From Hypomyces perniciosus (Eukaryota > Ascomycota > Sordariomycetes > Hypocreales > Hypocreaceae): a stretch of 64,000 nt of DNA. Location: the NCBI GenBank assembly GCA_008477525.1, contig SPDT01000001.1:3162001-3226000 (forward strand). Direction: 5' to 3'. A program made the translations under genes and the position numbers. This document shows positions 1 to 11,800 of the stretch, piece after piece. The notes beneath the pieces were generated by a model. It was not told the origin of the DNA and did no database searches. It was given only the letters and a program-made list of their open reading frames with translations. The stretch's first letter is position 1; each line of letters begins with the position of its first letter.

Positions 1-1134
1 CACGTCATCACCGTTGACCTCCATGCCTCACAGATGCAAGGCTTTTTCAGATGCCCCGTCGATAACCTCCACGCGGAACCCATTATTGCAATGTGGATTC
101 GACGCAACGTGCCTAACTGGAGAGAGGCCGTCGTTGTGTCGAAGAACGCCGGCGGGACAAAGCGGGTGACTTCCCTTGCCGATGCTCTTAAGCTCAACTT
201 CGGCCTGGTTACCACTGACAGGAGGCGGGGTACTACTATGTCGGCCAGCATGATCATGAATCATTTGGATGGCCTCAATCAGCAAATTGCCCTGGAGAGC
301 TCAACTCAAAGTACCAACCATGTCTCTGGTGAAGACCGAGATCGCCGAGCGCGGAACACAGTGAGAGCGCCGGTTCGGAATACTAGAGTTGTTGCCGACT
401 CACAGGGGTCGCCCGTTCGGCCTAATGGTCCGTCTTCAACCCCGGCCAACACTACTGATGCTGTAGCAGAGAACCACAACAGTGCCACACCATCCAAGCC
501 CCCAGAGCCACCTGTACAGGTTGACAACGACTATGATGATCGCCGTGCTCAAGAGGTCATTCACGGCCGCTTAGTCCAGGGCCATATTGTGGAAGACGAT
601 TTCCCCTCTCCAGCGATGTCAACCACCGAAAACAGTGTGCATGAGGAAGACCCAATGGCCATGTCTCATGCATCCTCGTTTTTTGCTCCCGAACGCCAGT
701 CACTGGCGGGTGGCGGTGATCCCGGCGCCAGCTCGGATGAGGAAGACAATGCATTTGAGAACCCCAAAGCTGAACACATGATTACTTTGGTGGGGGATGT
801 GAAGAATCGGACTGTCTTCATTGTGGATGACATGATTGATAAACCTGGATCGTGGATTGCCGCCGCCGAGACGGTGGTCAAGAAGGGTATGGCCAAGAAG
901 GTGTATTGCATTGCTACACATGGGGTCTTCGGCGGAGATTGCCTGGAACAATTGCAAGCGTGCGAGTGCATTGACACCATTGTTGTTACCAACAGCTTTC
1001 CCCTCAATGAAGCCCGGGCCAAAAACTCAAGCAAGCTCGTTATACTCGATCTTTCATTCCTTTTGGCTGAAGCAATTCGCCGTAACCACTATGGCGAATC
1101 CATCTCTCCCCTCTTTCAGCACATAGGGGATTAG
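1..1134 (+). CDS. PRS5: Ribose-phosphate pyrophosphokinase (PRPP synthetase), 3' part
   Basis: Makes PRPP from ribose-5-phosphate and ATP for nucleotide, His and Trp synthesis. The frame is open from base 1, so the N-terminus lies outside the window; 377 codons remain. The PRPP synthetase signature DLHASQMQGFFRCPVDNL is at residues 6-23 and the AGGTKRVTSLAD segment follows. After TTDRRR the family homology is broken by about 175 residues of low-complexity, Pro/Ser/Asp/Glu-rich sequence. It resumes at ITLVGDVKNRTVFIVDDMID and runs to a conserved C-terminus. Such non-homologous inserts are known in yeast Prs1 and Prs5; I infer a Prs5-like subunit because the PRPP loop reads VDDMIDKPGSW, not the usual VDDMxDTxGT. 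Single exon in the visible part, stop TAG. Prs proteins work as hetero-oligomers, so this one may be mainly structural. The family call is secure; the paralogue assignment is less so. Confidence 0.88.
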   Translation, partial: HVITVDLHASQMQGFFRCPVDNLHAEPIIAMWIRRNVPNWREAVVVSKNAGGTKRVTSLADALKLNFGLVTTDRRRGTTMSASMIMNHLDGLNQQIALESSTQSTNHVSGEDRDRRARNTVRAPVRNTRVVADSQGSPVRPNGPSSTPANTTDAVAENHNSATPSKPPEPPVQVDNDYDDRRAQEVIHGRLVQGHIVEDDFPSPAMSTTENSVHEEDPMAMSHASSFFAPERQSLAGGGDPGASSDEEDNAFENPKAEHMITLVGDVKNRTVFIVDDMIDKPGSWIAAAETVVKKGMAKKVYCIATHGVFGGDCLEQLQACECIDTIVVTNSFPLNEARAKNSSKLVILDLSFLLAEAIRRNHYGESISPLFQHIGD

Positions 1135-1856
1135 GCGAATGAATCCTCCTCATTCTATCATATACTCTGATGCTAGTGCTCCTTATCGATTTAACATCTT
1201 TACTGGGTGGCATCTCTTTGTTTATTTACTCCAGCGTGGCGTTTCAGGATGCAGGAAATAAATCCACGGCAACAATGCTTACGAATCCAGGAGGCTGGAC
1301 AGGTACATGGATGGCAATGATCAAGCTGATCTTCATGTCGTGACTATGGTATCTTTTTACTGGTGATACTTGAGGGTTAAGTAGCTCTGACCTATTTTCC
1401 CACATCCCTCTCCCCAGCGGTGCTGTCACTTGTGACGGCAAGGATCCGATTCATCTCAGAATGGATTCTTAACGGAGCGCTGGTAGATCAAACCTTTCGA
1501 TCCTAGAAGGCCCTTGACTCTGGTCTGCAATGACTACTGCTACTTAGCTGCGTGGGTCAAGGGCAAGAGAAATTTTCGAACATGCCTGTTGTAGAACATT
1601 AATAATTAGCTTATCACAAGGCGAGTTGGCCGATAAATCAAAGAGGGGGACTATTCATTTTACAAGTTTGTCTTGGCCACGCTTCGTACATAATCTCTGA
1701 GTTTGAGGTAGCAGTAAAGCCAGTGGAGAAGTTGGTATGGCGCGAAGAAATGACTGGATCGCTTTCCAAATGGCAGAGTAATGTGTATTCGCCTTTCTCT
1801 ATAGGTATGCTACTAATTCTACGAAGCATGTATGTCGTTCTTGTTTTTGTTCTTGT
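1135..1856. other. Intergenic, convergent 3' ends
   Basis: Lies between the stop of the PRPP synthetase gene and the stop of the dehydrogenase on the opposite strand. It should hold both 3' UTRs. I see no ORF with family features, no tRNA and no repeat. Confidence 0.6.
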
Positions 1857-3214
1857 TCAAGTAGGCTTGCGGTGCATGATGAGTGCAGACGCCTATTCAT
1901 GCGTTAATTCCGGGTGTAATCATGTCGGTTCTTCGATCTTACCTGGTGGTTGGGGAAAACGAGAGTTTCAGCAATGACGACGTTTTCTCGTCTGGTAGCA
2001 GCGAATACGATGGCCTCGGCGATATCGTTAGGGGTGAGAGGTTCGCAGCCGCTGATTTTATGGTTAGATTGGTATCGTCTTGATAGAGTGTTGAACAGAG
2101 TAGGCTTACGCGTAGACGGCATCAGCTTTAACCTTGTCGCCGTAGAATCGAACAACGGAGAACTCCTAGTGATTGTTGATGGCATATTAGTTCAGAGTCA
2201 ATGTCAAGATCAGGGTTTGCATGCGAATTAGGTACCGTCTCGACTTGGCCAGGGTCAATCTCAATGACCCTGATCCTAGTAGCAATGAGCTCCTTTCTCA
2301 AACTTTCACTGAAGCTTTTCACTGCCGCCTTAGTGGCACAGTAGATGGAACCGCCAGGATAGCCTTCTCGACCTGCGTTGCGGGGAATGGGAACATGTCA
2401 GCGGTGACCGACGTAACCAACACTCCTAGCCTTGGGAGTCATTTACCTGCAATGGACCCAACGTTGATAATGTCTCCCTGACCACTGTCGGGTCGCTCTA
2501 GGAAGATAGGCAGAATGGCTTGGGTCATATTGATGAGACCGGTGACGTTTGTCGAGAACATGGTGTTCATGTCATCCTCACCAATTCCGGGGGCACGTGC
2601 CACACCTTTGACGAGTCCGCTAACAACAGAGAGTCGCAGGTTAGCATCACAAACCAGCCATACCGCCATGAACAAGCTCCCTGTTTATAAATTCATGCTC
2701 ACGCGTTGTTGAGGAGGACATGGATATTTCGCCACTCCTTCGGTAGACTGTCAACGAAGCCCCGAGTCTCACTTGGGTTGCTGACATCGAGCTTAACCGC
2801 TAAGACCTTGACTCCATCGCCGACCTCCTCTTTGATCTGAGCGGCGAGCTCATTCAGGGAGTCGACACGGCGGGCCGCAATGATAAGACGCAAGTCACCA
2901 TTGGGATTGGTCCGGGCAAATTCAAGTGCTGTTGAGCGCCCAATTCCAGAAGATGCTCCAGTGATGAGAATGGTCTTGCCCGCAAGACGCTTGGCAGCAG
3001 CAGAGGAGGTCATAGCGCGAGTGAAGCTGAGAGGAGCGGTAGCAGCTACGGCCGTGATGCCAGAACGACGGTTGATACGGGAATTAGAGCTGAAATTAGA
3101 GCGAAGAATATCAGCAGCCAGAGATCTTCCGGTAGATAGTAGCAGGGAAGAGCAACGAGAGTAAGACACAGCAGCGCGACGAGAAAGGAGGGCGGCTTCG
3201 GCGACTAGGCGCAT
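1857..3214 (-). CDS. NADP-dependent short-chain dehydrogenase (YMR226c-like)
   Basis: Classical SDR, related to yeast YMR226c, which oxidises L-allo-threonine, serine and 3-hydroxy acids. Exons (minus): 3214-2703, 2619-2447, 2372-2236, 2165-2110, 2051-1943, 1892-1857; 1023 nt, 340 aa. Visible motifs are TGASSGIG (about residues 85-92, cofactor), [12 protein letters not shown] with the catalytic Ser, and YCATK (Tyr/Lys near 238), then [20 protein letters not shown] and a tail ending HRKPT. All five introns are GT-AG and 50-83 nt long. The domain proper starts near Met68 ([13 protein letters not shown]); the 67 residues before it are rich in Arg, Ser and Ala and could be a mitochondrial presequence, or translation could start at Met68. 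The codon before the chosen ATG is TTG and was not used. Family certain; substrate inferred. Confidence 0.9.
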
Positions 3215-4194
3215 CAAGATTGCTCAAGAACGAGGTTTTTTAATAGTAGTCGAATGGGAGAACACAAGACAGATGCTTCCTTCTCCCTCGTTCTAGACCA
3301 ACGAGAAAGACTGGGTAGCAAAGAGATGGAGGAAGCGTAAGAATGAGAGATGGATGCTGCGGCAATGGTCGGGTTATCAAGCAGTCTGCTTTGCTACTAG
3401 TACAATTGGATTATTCATGTACCGAATGACGAAACCTACAACCTCCCCACATACAGTCACAAAAGTCCATCTACCCCGCGTCATATCTCCTACAACGGAG
3501 CATACTGAGAGACTGTACATGTACTTCGTACTGGACACTTTATAAACGAGATCATCAATGAACCCCTGCAACATATCAATGTTGTAAAGCTGCCTTGCCT
3601 CCCGATCCGATCGTTTATTTCATGATGTAGTTGGGAGGATTCGCACAAAAACTGCTGGCTTGATTTGGCTTGCTACGAGTTGTCGGCATCGCATTGGGAA
3701 GCTGAAGAGGTTGATAGGTCTCTTGCGCATTCCAACACGGCACGCTAAAATATCATGTTGAAGCAATGTAGAGAACTATATCAAAGGCCATGTCTCTCTC
3801 TCTCTCTGTTAGTATTAACGTGCGAAAACTATTAGTGTAGAAGTTAAGATCCGTACTGATTTTCTAATACAAATTTTGGTGGAGGACGCACGATTGAGGT
3901 GGTCCGACTTATTTAAGTCGCGCCAATGAATTATATTTGTCTCGCAGATAGTATCTAAGAGATGGATGGTCAAGTTATCATGAAAGTACGGAGTACTCAA
4001 TGTCCAATGAGAAATGCCCCTGATCTCCCGTCCTCCTACACCAGAGATCAGCGATAAAGCTATATCCAAATGGTTTGCCAATTGATTAACTTGAATGGAA
4101 GCAGTCAAATGGTCACAAATCCACTCGTAGGCAGGGTATAGATGCAAGTCTTTTATCTGTGAACCATCTCAGATTCAAGCACTCTTCGAATGCC
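3215..4194. other. Intergenic: promoter side of dehydrogenase, 3' side of MFS gene
   Basis: About 980 bp with no credible gene. A (TC)n run sits at about 3793-3806. The part next to 3214 should contain the dehydrogenase promoter. No tRNA or mobile element was recognised. Confidence 0.5.
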
Positions 4195-6128
4195 TCATAG
4201 CTCGCGCGTTTGGCTAGTCGCATCTGGTTTGGTCACCTGCGTCTGTGCTGTCCTCAATCCAATCTCGTCCTGGACCAACGCTTGTCGCTGCTTGTCTAGG
4301 TCCATTCGGCCATGTCTGAATCCGCCAAGTGTTAGTAGAACCGTTACACCAGCAACAGCCACGGCTGCCACCATGCCCTTCTGGAATGCCTTTGAATACG
4401 CCAGCTGCACGGCCCCCAGCTGCTCCGGAGATAGATGTCTCATACCACCACCAAGAGATGCCAGCTCCTGTGGAGTGAGGAGTCCAGTGAGACGCTTGGA
4501 AATTTCGGTTCGCAAGAACACGGTTGACGTCGATATGCCTAAACTTCCTCCCAATATTCTCATCTGTGCCAAAATGCCATGGGCAGGTGCTATAAAATGG
4601 TTAGAGAGGTTCAGAAACGATGATATCAACGACCCTTACCATACTCTCGAATGGGTGCCTCGACACCTGCTAGAATTGTCGCCGCAGCTGTAGAAAGCCC
4701 AAAGCCGAGACCCGCAAAAGTGAGGAACCCAAGAGCCTTGGCGTCGTCCCCAAATCCCGAGGTGGTTGTGAGAAGTCCACATCCAATGACCATCAAGCAC
4801 GCGCCGCATAACATGGTTTCGAAGATATAGTTCTTCGAGGTGTTGAGCTTGCCGCTTACCATGCTCCCTATGGCTGTACTCCCGAGCATTGGGAGAAGCA
4901 TAATGCCAGCAACGAGTGCGCTTTTGCCGCTCACCACTTGGGCCCTGGTAGGAAAAGAAAATACAAGAAGGAGGTAGGGGTAGCCTATAAACAAGGTAGA
5001 TACGGCGCCGGCCGTATAGAATCTATTGCGAAGAAGACTGACTGGAAACGCCAGGGCTAGGCGATCTCTGAACCATCGGTCCACAGCATACTCCCAGGCA
5101 AAGAGAGTTACCCAGCATATTATGCCCACGATCAGAGGTGAGACGAATATGGCACTGCTCCATAGACTTCCTGAAGAGTTGCCTGCGTTCTGAAATGCAA
5201 AAACGACGAGAACTGCAGCAGCAACGACCAGAATCATGCCGAGGAAGTCTAATTCTCTCCAGGATCGTCGCTTGGTATCTGTAAGATATTCCGCCTTCGG
5301 CCAGCTAAGGAAGAAGATGGCCATGGATACGAAACCGATGGGACCACTGTACCTATTAGCGGATTCAATGTAATGACCGTGTCGGATGGAATTACACACT
5401 TGATCCAAAAGGCCCACCTCCAACTCGCATATTGGGTCAGGATGCCGCCCAACACAGGACCCAAGACCCCAGCCCCGGCAATCACCATGCCGATAATGCT
5501 GCCTATATATTGCAGGAGCTCTCGGGGACATATTTCAGGAAGAATGATCATCGTCATGGAATAAAGACCTATGCGACGGCATCAGTCTCCCTTATTAGTT
5601 ATGAAAACAGTACCTCCACTCACCGGAACCGCCAATTCCCTGAAAAGCTCGAAATATTATCAGTTGGCTAATATTCCGAGAAAATCCACATGCGAGGGAA
5701 AAGGTGAAGAAGAGCAAATAAGATGCCACGAAAGCATTATGCCTCCCAACAACATCTGAGAGGCGAGCAAAGGCGACGGCACAGCCGAGATAGCCAAGGG
5801 TGTATGCAAGCGCGACCCAGTTGATCGAGTGGGTAGACTTGAGGTCGGCCCCAATAGTGTATAAGCTTGTCGCCACTATTGAAGAGTCAAGCATGGAGAG
5901 AAACAAGCCGAGACAGATTCTAGGTACACAGGTTAGTCAGACGTGGACAGGCATGTTCCACAATCAAGCAAATGCCTACCCAACACACAGCAGCCAGAAC
6001 CGCCATGGCGGAATGGCGGTCGTTTTAAGCCCAGAACTTGAGCCGTCCTCTGAAGGTTCCTTTCCTGAGACTTCATCGGATCGTGTGTTCGTGCGAGTTA
6101 TATCGGCTGAGGGCGGAGGGAACGGCAT
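4195..6128 (-). CDS. Major facilitator superfamily transporter, DHA14/drug-H+ antiporter type
   Basis: Plasma-membrane multidrug or toxin efflux type. Exons (minus): 6128-5980, 5919-5624, 5568-5400, 5346-4640, 4589-4195; 1716 nt, 571 aa. The N-terminal tail of about 45 residues is hydrophilic. The first helix carries FLSMLDSSIVATSLYTIG, then motif A (ARLSDVVGRH), an RAFQGIGGSG segment, motif C (GPVLGGILTQYASWRWAFWI) ending in the typical FWINGPIGF, and long hydrophobic stretches to about residue 520. The joins FWIN|GPIG and GGSG|LYSM restore conserved family segments, which supports the splice sites. The start at MPFPPPSADI was preferred over upstream in-frame ATGs because the sequence before it looks like non-coding DNA. 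No biosynthetic genes lie beside it, so the substrate cannot be inferred. Confidence 0.88.
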
Positions 6129-7691
6129 GGTTGAGAGAAGCGAGAGCGTAAGTAACCGCAGAACGATGTGATAGGAGACACTGGGCGCCTTCAACATATC
6201 CTGGAAAACCTCGGTCGAATGGATGATGTCTCCCGCGGGACGGGAGCGCGTATGTAGCGGAGCTGTTGGTGGCCAAAAGTTTTTTCTCTGCAAAGAAAGG
6301 CAGATTTCTGAGCGAGGAGAAGAGTAAGAGGGTAGAGGGAAGAGCGTAATATGTCGCCTCTGTGGCATTTGGGGAGCATCAGGTGAGCGGCAGAGGCAAG
6401 AACTAGCCAGTACCTCCCTGAAGTTCTGCTTATCAGGTGCGATGCACAGTATTACCCCCGTCTATTATGAGCTATGCTAGATGATAAATACTAAAATCCG
6501 TAGTGCATTGTATTATGTTTTCTCCGTTTGTCCCTGCTATCCAGGAAAGGAACCTTGACGTGTGGAGCAGCTTCGCCGGTGGAGTCGAACGGGAAGGAAA
6601 CAAGGAGTGGGACGTGCATTGAGGCGCTTACTATGCTCTCTATGTAAGAGGATTTAGAGCCAGGGAGTTTTGAAGTTGGTTGAGATATGGGAATCGTAAA
6701 GTCGATTCCAGAGTTGTGATACACTCGAGGCCAACATGGACATGATAGCACGTGTCGTAGCCACATTCGGCATTCGCCTAATGGGTAGAAAATGATATCG
6801 TACAAATTAAAGTTGTCATTTTTTGTTTGTTCGAGAGAAGCAAGATGTTGTTGCACGCTGCGTTGAGCATACGGATGCCGAAGACGTTGGCCTATCAAGA
6901 CGCAAGGAAGCCGAGCAAACAAAGTTGACACTCGCGAGCCTCCCGCTCTCACAAAACCGGCCTTATCGGCCTCGGTAGTATAACAAAAAGGAGAGACTTT
7001 ATTCGAGAGGGCCAGAAGAGAAAACATAAATCAAGCGGCTATTGGTGCCAACTATTACCTAGCTGAATATTAGTTGGTACTGTCGTGTTGTCAACCTGTG
7101 CAACATCTATTAAGTGGACTTGGGAGAAAATCGAGGCCCTGTAATCAGGTTAGTAAGCAAAATAACCTAGCCTGGGACAAGCGTTTGCATTTTTGAATGA
7201 AGCGTTTGTAAATTTAAAGAAAAAAGCGGTTTCAACTTCTAGCTACTAAATAGTAGACCCACCGACTCTCAATTCTTTGTCCAAGGCTCTATCCCAAGTG
7301 TTGTTCTTCCATGTTCGTTCCTCTACATGTATGGTTGCCCCTCTATTGACTGGGTGGTTCATTCATGGTGGGGTGAAGACATATCTACATAGAAAGCTGT
7401 ACTCCGTACCGAGTAGTACTATTAGGTAGTTGTCCATGAATCTCCACACCCAAGCTGCCTAGGTAGTAGGTACCAACTTGCCCAAGCTCATACATCATCC
7501 ATTGTGGTGCCGCTTCACTCGCCAATCTGCATCTGGATGCAGCTTCATCACAATTCCCCAGACAACCAAATACGCGCACACATCATCTATTATCACCTGC
7601 TCCTGTTCCATCCTTTTTAGAGCATCATCCACGTCCTATCAACTGCCCCACAACGAACACAACGGTGAAGCAGCCCCTGCTTGTCGAGATC
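6129..7691. other. Long divergent intergenic region (MFS / NEDD8 E1)
   Basis: About 1.56 kb between two divergent genes, expected to hold both promoters. The only sizeable frame is a 178-codon minus-strand ORF (6491-7027) without any motif I recognise or plausible splicing; I treat it as chance. Short GTAC-type palindromic strings (TACTCCGTACCGAGTAGTAC) occur near 7400-7420. Confidence 0.5.
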
Positions 7692-9477
7692 ATGGAGGCC
7701 ATGATCCAAACGCCACCCGCGCTGCACGCTCCGACAGATAAAGAGAGGAAGTATGATCGTCAGCTCAGGCTGTGGGCCGCCTCTGGCCAAGCTGCTCTGG
7801 AGTCGGCAAACATCCTCCTAATAAACTCGGGTCCTGGCACTGTTGGCATTGAGACACTCAAGAATCTTGTCCTCCCTGGTTCGTTGGCCAGCATATGACC
7901 ATCCAGATGTTTCAACACTCACTCACTATCCACTGCTCCAGGAATTGGCAAGTTCACCATTGCCGACGAGGCCGTTGTGAGCGATGTGGACCTAGGCGTC
8001 AACTTCTTCCTTGACCAGTCGTGTCTTGGAAAATCAAGGGCCGAGTGTTGTGCTGAGCTTCTTGTCGAGCTCAACCCTGAGGTAGCTGGGGAGTGGTATC
8101 CCAAATCCACGGTTTGTACCATTTACTGCCACCTCTTCCGTGATAAGATTTCCCTGAAAATTCTAATCAAACTTGCTATAGGGCCTAGGTCTCCAGGAAC
8201 TACTTGGAACATCGAGCATCTTCACTATGATCATTTACACCCTGCCCCTGCACCCCGAAAAGCTTCACCTGGTTCAAGAATATGGGCGTCAGCATGGAAT
8301 ACCACTTTTAGCCGTTCACTCCATTGGCTTCTACTCCTACTTCTCCATCTCACTACCGGGCACATTCCCCGTCGTTGACACCCACCCGGACGAGACTGCA
8401 ACGACTGATCTGAGACTGCTTACTCCTTGGCCCGAGTTGTCCCAATTTGCAAGTGACATGACAAAGAACATTGATAACCTCGATAACCACGAGCATGGCC
8501 ACCTTCCGATGGTGGTCATCCTACTCCACTATCTCAATGTGTGGAAACAGGAACACGGGGGCTCCCCTCCCACAACTTATGGCGAGAAAACCGCATTTCG
8601 CACCATGGTCTCTAATGCGATGAGACGAGACAACCCGGAAGGTGGCGAGGAAAACTTTGAAGAAGCCATCGCTGCTGTTATGAAACACGTCACTCTCCCA
8701 TCTATTCCTAGTTCATTGAAGCAGGTATTCGACTATCAGCACGGAGATGAAGAACATCCCAAGTCCAGCTTCTGGGTCATCGCGGAAGCTGTCAACCGAT
8801 TTTACCTCGAACATCAGCGCCTACCTGTGGCCGGTGGGTTGCCAGATATGAAGGCACAGTCGAATGTGTATATCAAACTTCAGAACATCTACAAGGACAA
8901 GGCGAGACAGGACGCCAATGAAATTTTAGACAAGGCCCACCACACAGCTGGCCGAGACATGATTGAACTTGCTGATGTCGAGCTTTTTTGTAAAAAACGC
9001 GCGGTTTATCAAACTCATCAATACACCGCAAGACGGTCACTCAAGTATCGAACAGGTTGTGGGTAAGTTTTGTTGGAAGCGCTCATGGGTTTCCAATTGC
9101 TGATGACAGATGGTCCCACAGACAGAGAGCTCAGCAACGATGAAGTGGCAGCCATCGCTGGACCAGAAATGCCAATGTCATTAATCCCCATCTACCTTGG
9201 ACTGAATGCGACGTCGCATTCCTCGACTATGTCTGCCGACGAGATTATTGCCGCCATTTCCCAGAAAGTCCCTGCTCTCGCCGGTAATGAACGAGTGTCC
9301 CAAGTAGCTCAAGAGATATCTAGGGCCGCTGGCGGGGAGCTACATAACATTTCTGCCGTCACTGGAGGCATGGTTGCGCAGGAGGTGATCAAGATAATTA
9401 CACAGCAATACATCCCCATCGATAACACATGCATATTTGACGGCATTGAGAGTCGATGTCAAGTTCTGCGGCTATAG
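7692..9477 (+). CDS. ULA1: NEDD8-activating enzyme E1 regulatory subunit (APPBP1/NAE1, yeast Ula1)
   Basis: Partner of Uba3 in the heterodimeric E1 that adenylates NEDD8/Rub1 for cullin modification. Exons: 7692-7878, 7942-8111, 8182-9062, 9110-9477. The N-terminus has the E1 hallmark [20 protein letters not shown] and a Rossmann segment ([20 protein letters not shown], then [13 protein letters not shown]). The C-terminus ends [20 protein letters not shown], the conserved ThiF-like tail; the catalytic Cys belongs to Uba3, as expected for this subunit. Joined exons total 1606 nt, one too many. The frame breaks at the A6 run 8992-8997: with five A the family segment [14 protein letters not shown] reads straight through to the 9063 donor; with six it does not. 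Either a sequence error or a real lesion. Length would be about 534 aa, normal for the family. Start ATG chosen over an upstream GTG. Confidence 0.88.
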
Positions 9478-10514
9478 AACTGGGATCTGAACGCTCTCCT
9501 GCAACAATTGCTGTTGTCACGGTGTTGGGTGTTGCTGTGCTTGTTAGCATCACTACAACGCCGCTGTGAGTCTGATGCAATGAATATGGGAGATTTGGCT
9601 GGCTACAAAGGAGCTGACTCAGATATATATACGATAGATAGTTCTACCATATCAGACTGAGTCCGTCTAGACACAGGCCAAGGGGTTGGAGGACAAACCA
9701 AGAGATTGAAGGTTGCAGATGAGACACCAATCAAAAGGCCTAGCGACAATCTGAAGCCAAGTCCACGAAAGATATGACTAGATGTACCTAGTCATTATGA
9801 GCAGCACTCCTCCGGAGACATATATATATAGGAAAGGTGACGAATGAATGGAGGGGCTACTAATGCGTCATTATTGAAAGGTTCTTCATCCGTACGGCAA
9901 GCTAGATTACACCGTCTTAAAACGATAGCGCTCTAACGCAATGAACTTCGGGATGATAGAAGCCTCAAGGTTGTAACACAACGCTGACATCCTTCAGCCG
10001 CGCTCATCCTGATAACTTCTATCAGTATTTGCCATATAATACCACATTCCTTTGGCTCAGGGCGTCCTTTATCACGAGGTCAAATATTAGCCATAGATCT
10101 TCATGCATATGCATACCAAGATGATTCTTCTTTGCTCATCGAGGTTTCCGAGTGTCCTCCTCCAACTGAAAAGTTATTTCAGGGTTGTTTCTCTGGGGCT
10201 TGAGCTTTGTCTTTTAGTTACTTCTGAGGCACAAAGGCATCGATGCATCCTCGGGGTCTAAACACCCCAAGTAGGTGCCCAAGGGTCGCACCTGAACATA
10301 GGTAGGCTCCAAGGAGGAAATAACGACCAAGGAATCCACTGATGTTTTTACACACAAAAACTTCATCGGGTGTTCAATGCTTGAGCAAGAACATCCCGAA
10401 TATTTCATGCATGATCTGCGTCAGTGCGCTCTGTATTAAAATGATCACGTCGCCAGGAACAGCATACTTATGAATTCACCAGAAACTGACTGAGTTGTGG
10501 GCTCAATCGTCGCC
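9478..10514. other. Intergenic, no gene seen
   Basis: About 1.04 kb between two plus-strand genes. No ORF longer than about 65 codons has any recognisable feature, and there is no tRNA-like or repeat structure beyond short TA-rich strings (near 9630 and 9820). It probably holds the 3' UTR of the NEDD8 E1 gene and the promoter of the RING gene. Confidence 0.5.
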
Positions 10515-11800
10515 ATGGAGAATCCACTAACCTGCAACAACCTCAAATGCAGAAAAGAGCTCGCTGACCGAGCCCTGGTCACAACCTGCAGGTACGTCGT
10601 CTAACCACGCTCTACGCAAGGTCAAATAATCGATATGGATGGATGATGATTTGTATCATCATTTGTCGCTGACATTGAGATCCTCTTCCAGTCATATCTT
10701 CTGTCTTGATTGTGCTCATCGCCTTGGCCTGGCTGGTCATGAAACACCAAGACGTACGACTTGTCCAGCATGCAATTCTCAACTGGCAAACCTTGATGAC
10801 GCCGTTATTTCCAACCTAAACCCCACAGAGGAGCACAAGACCAGTGTCCTCAGTGGCCTCAGTCCCAACGTTATCATGGAATGTGCTGGACGAGCTCTCA
10901 GCTTCTGGGCTTATCAAACTACCCAGGACATTTACTACCAGCAACACCTGTACAAGACCTTGACGGAAAGATATTCAAATTTGAGTCTTCGACTAGACCA
11001 GACCGTTAATGATGCCAACTCGGAGATTGAAGGTCTACATCAAAAGCTTAGGAGTTAGTATAGACAAGCCCCCCTCCTCTCCTTCCAAAGCTCACTATTG
11101 TGAGTAGGCTTGGCAGCTGCCCATGACACTTTACGACGCAAGAACGAGGAACTCGCTCAAGCTTACAGGGATAAGAGCCGCAAACTTCTCCAAACCCAGG
11201 AACTTTACGACAAAGTGAAGAGAAAAGCTGAGATGGGCCAGATCGAGCGTGCAGCATCCGAAGCCGTTGTCTCTACCATCCAGGCCGCGCCTCACTCCTC
11301 CATGGCCACCCAAGGCTTTGACAGATATCTCCCCAGCCAAACTCATGACCGAAATAACTTCATGCCCTCATTCAGCCGGGGACCGGGATTGGACACTCCG
11401 GGAATGAACACCAGTATGCCTCGGTCAAACATCACTCAGTTCGGTGATGACGGTCGGTGGCCGAGGAGAGGAAACCAACACCATGGTAGGATGGATCCCC
11501 TGGTGTTCACTTAGTAGCCTCCCGTTGACATAAGAATTCGCAGCTACCATCTCGACCGCGCCAGTTGAGGCGTTCTGTCATAGAGTGGACAACCAATCGC
11601 AGCTGGATGCTTCTATTCTTCCAGACTTTGCAGGCGCGCCAGCGATGCTTGCCGGAGGAAGCAGGAGACAGCATGGAACTAATACCCCGAGCTTCGCTCA
11701 GCATCGAGGCGGCTTGACTGGTATTGGCCTAACTTCGGGACTCAAAGTTAGCCAGCCAACAAATCTTGCCGGTATAGATGCGTCGGTGCGGAGCCTCTGA
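10515..11800 (+). CDS. HEI10: HEI10/Zip3-family RING E3 (CCNB1IP1-like), meiotic crossover regulator
   Basis: Predicted SUMO/ubiquitin E3 that marks crossover sites on the synaptonemal complex. Exons: 10515-10591, 10692-11053, 11108-11485, 11544-11800; 1074 nt, 357 aa. The N-terminal RING reads C-x4-C (TCNNLKCRKEL), then TTCSHIFCLDC and CPAC, with the first intron splitting the Ser before the RING His. It is followed by the family segment ISNLNPTEEHKTSVLSGLSP and IIMECAGRALSFWAYQ-like sequence (here VIMECAGRALSFWAYQ), then a coiled coil (about residues 110-200, heptad-like LTERYSNLSLRLDQ, LRRKNEELAQAYRDK). The C-terminal half is Ser/Gly/Pro/Gln-rich and low in structure. All introns GT-AG, 54-100 nt. 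The ATG is the first in frame and lies seven residues before the first zinc ligand. Confidence 0.82.

Noticed and set aside
6491..7027. 178-codon minus-strand ORF in the MFS / NEDD8 E1 spacer
   Set aside because: No motif, no splice logic, composition like the surrounding spacer; open frames of this size occur by chance at this GC.
8991..8998. Programmed -1 frameshift at A AAA AAC in the NEDD8 E1 gene
   Set aside because: The heptamer is in the wrong frame; the gene needs one base skipped, not a -1 slip. A homopolymer length error is simpler.
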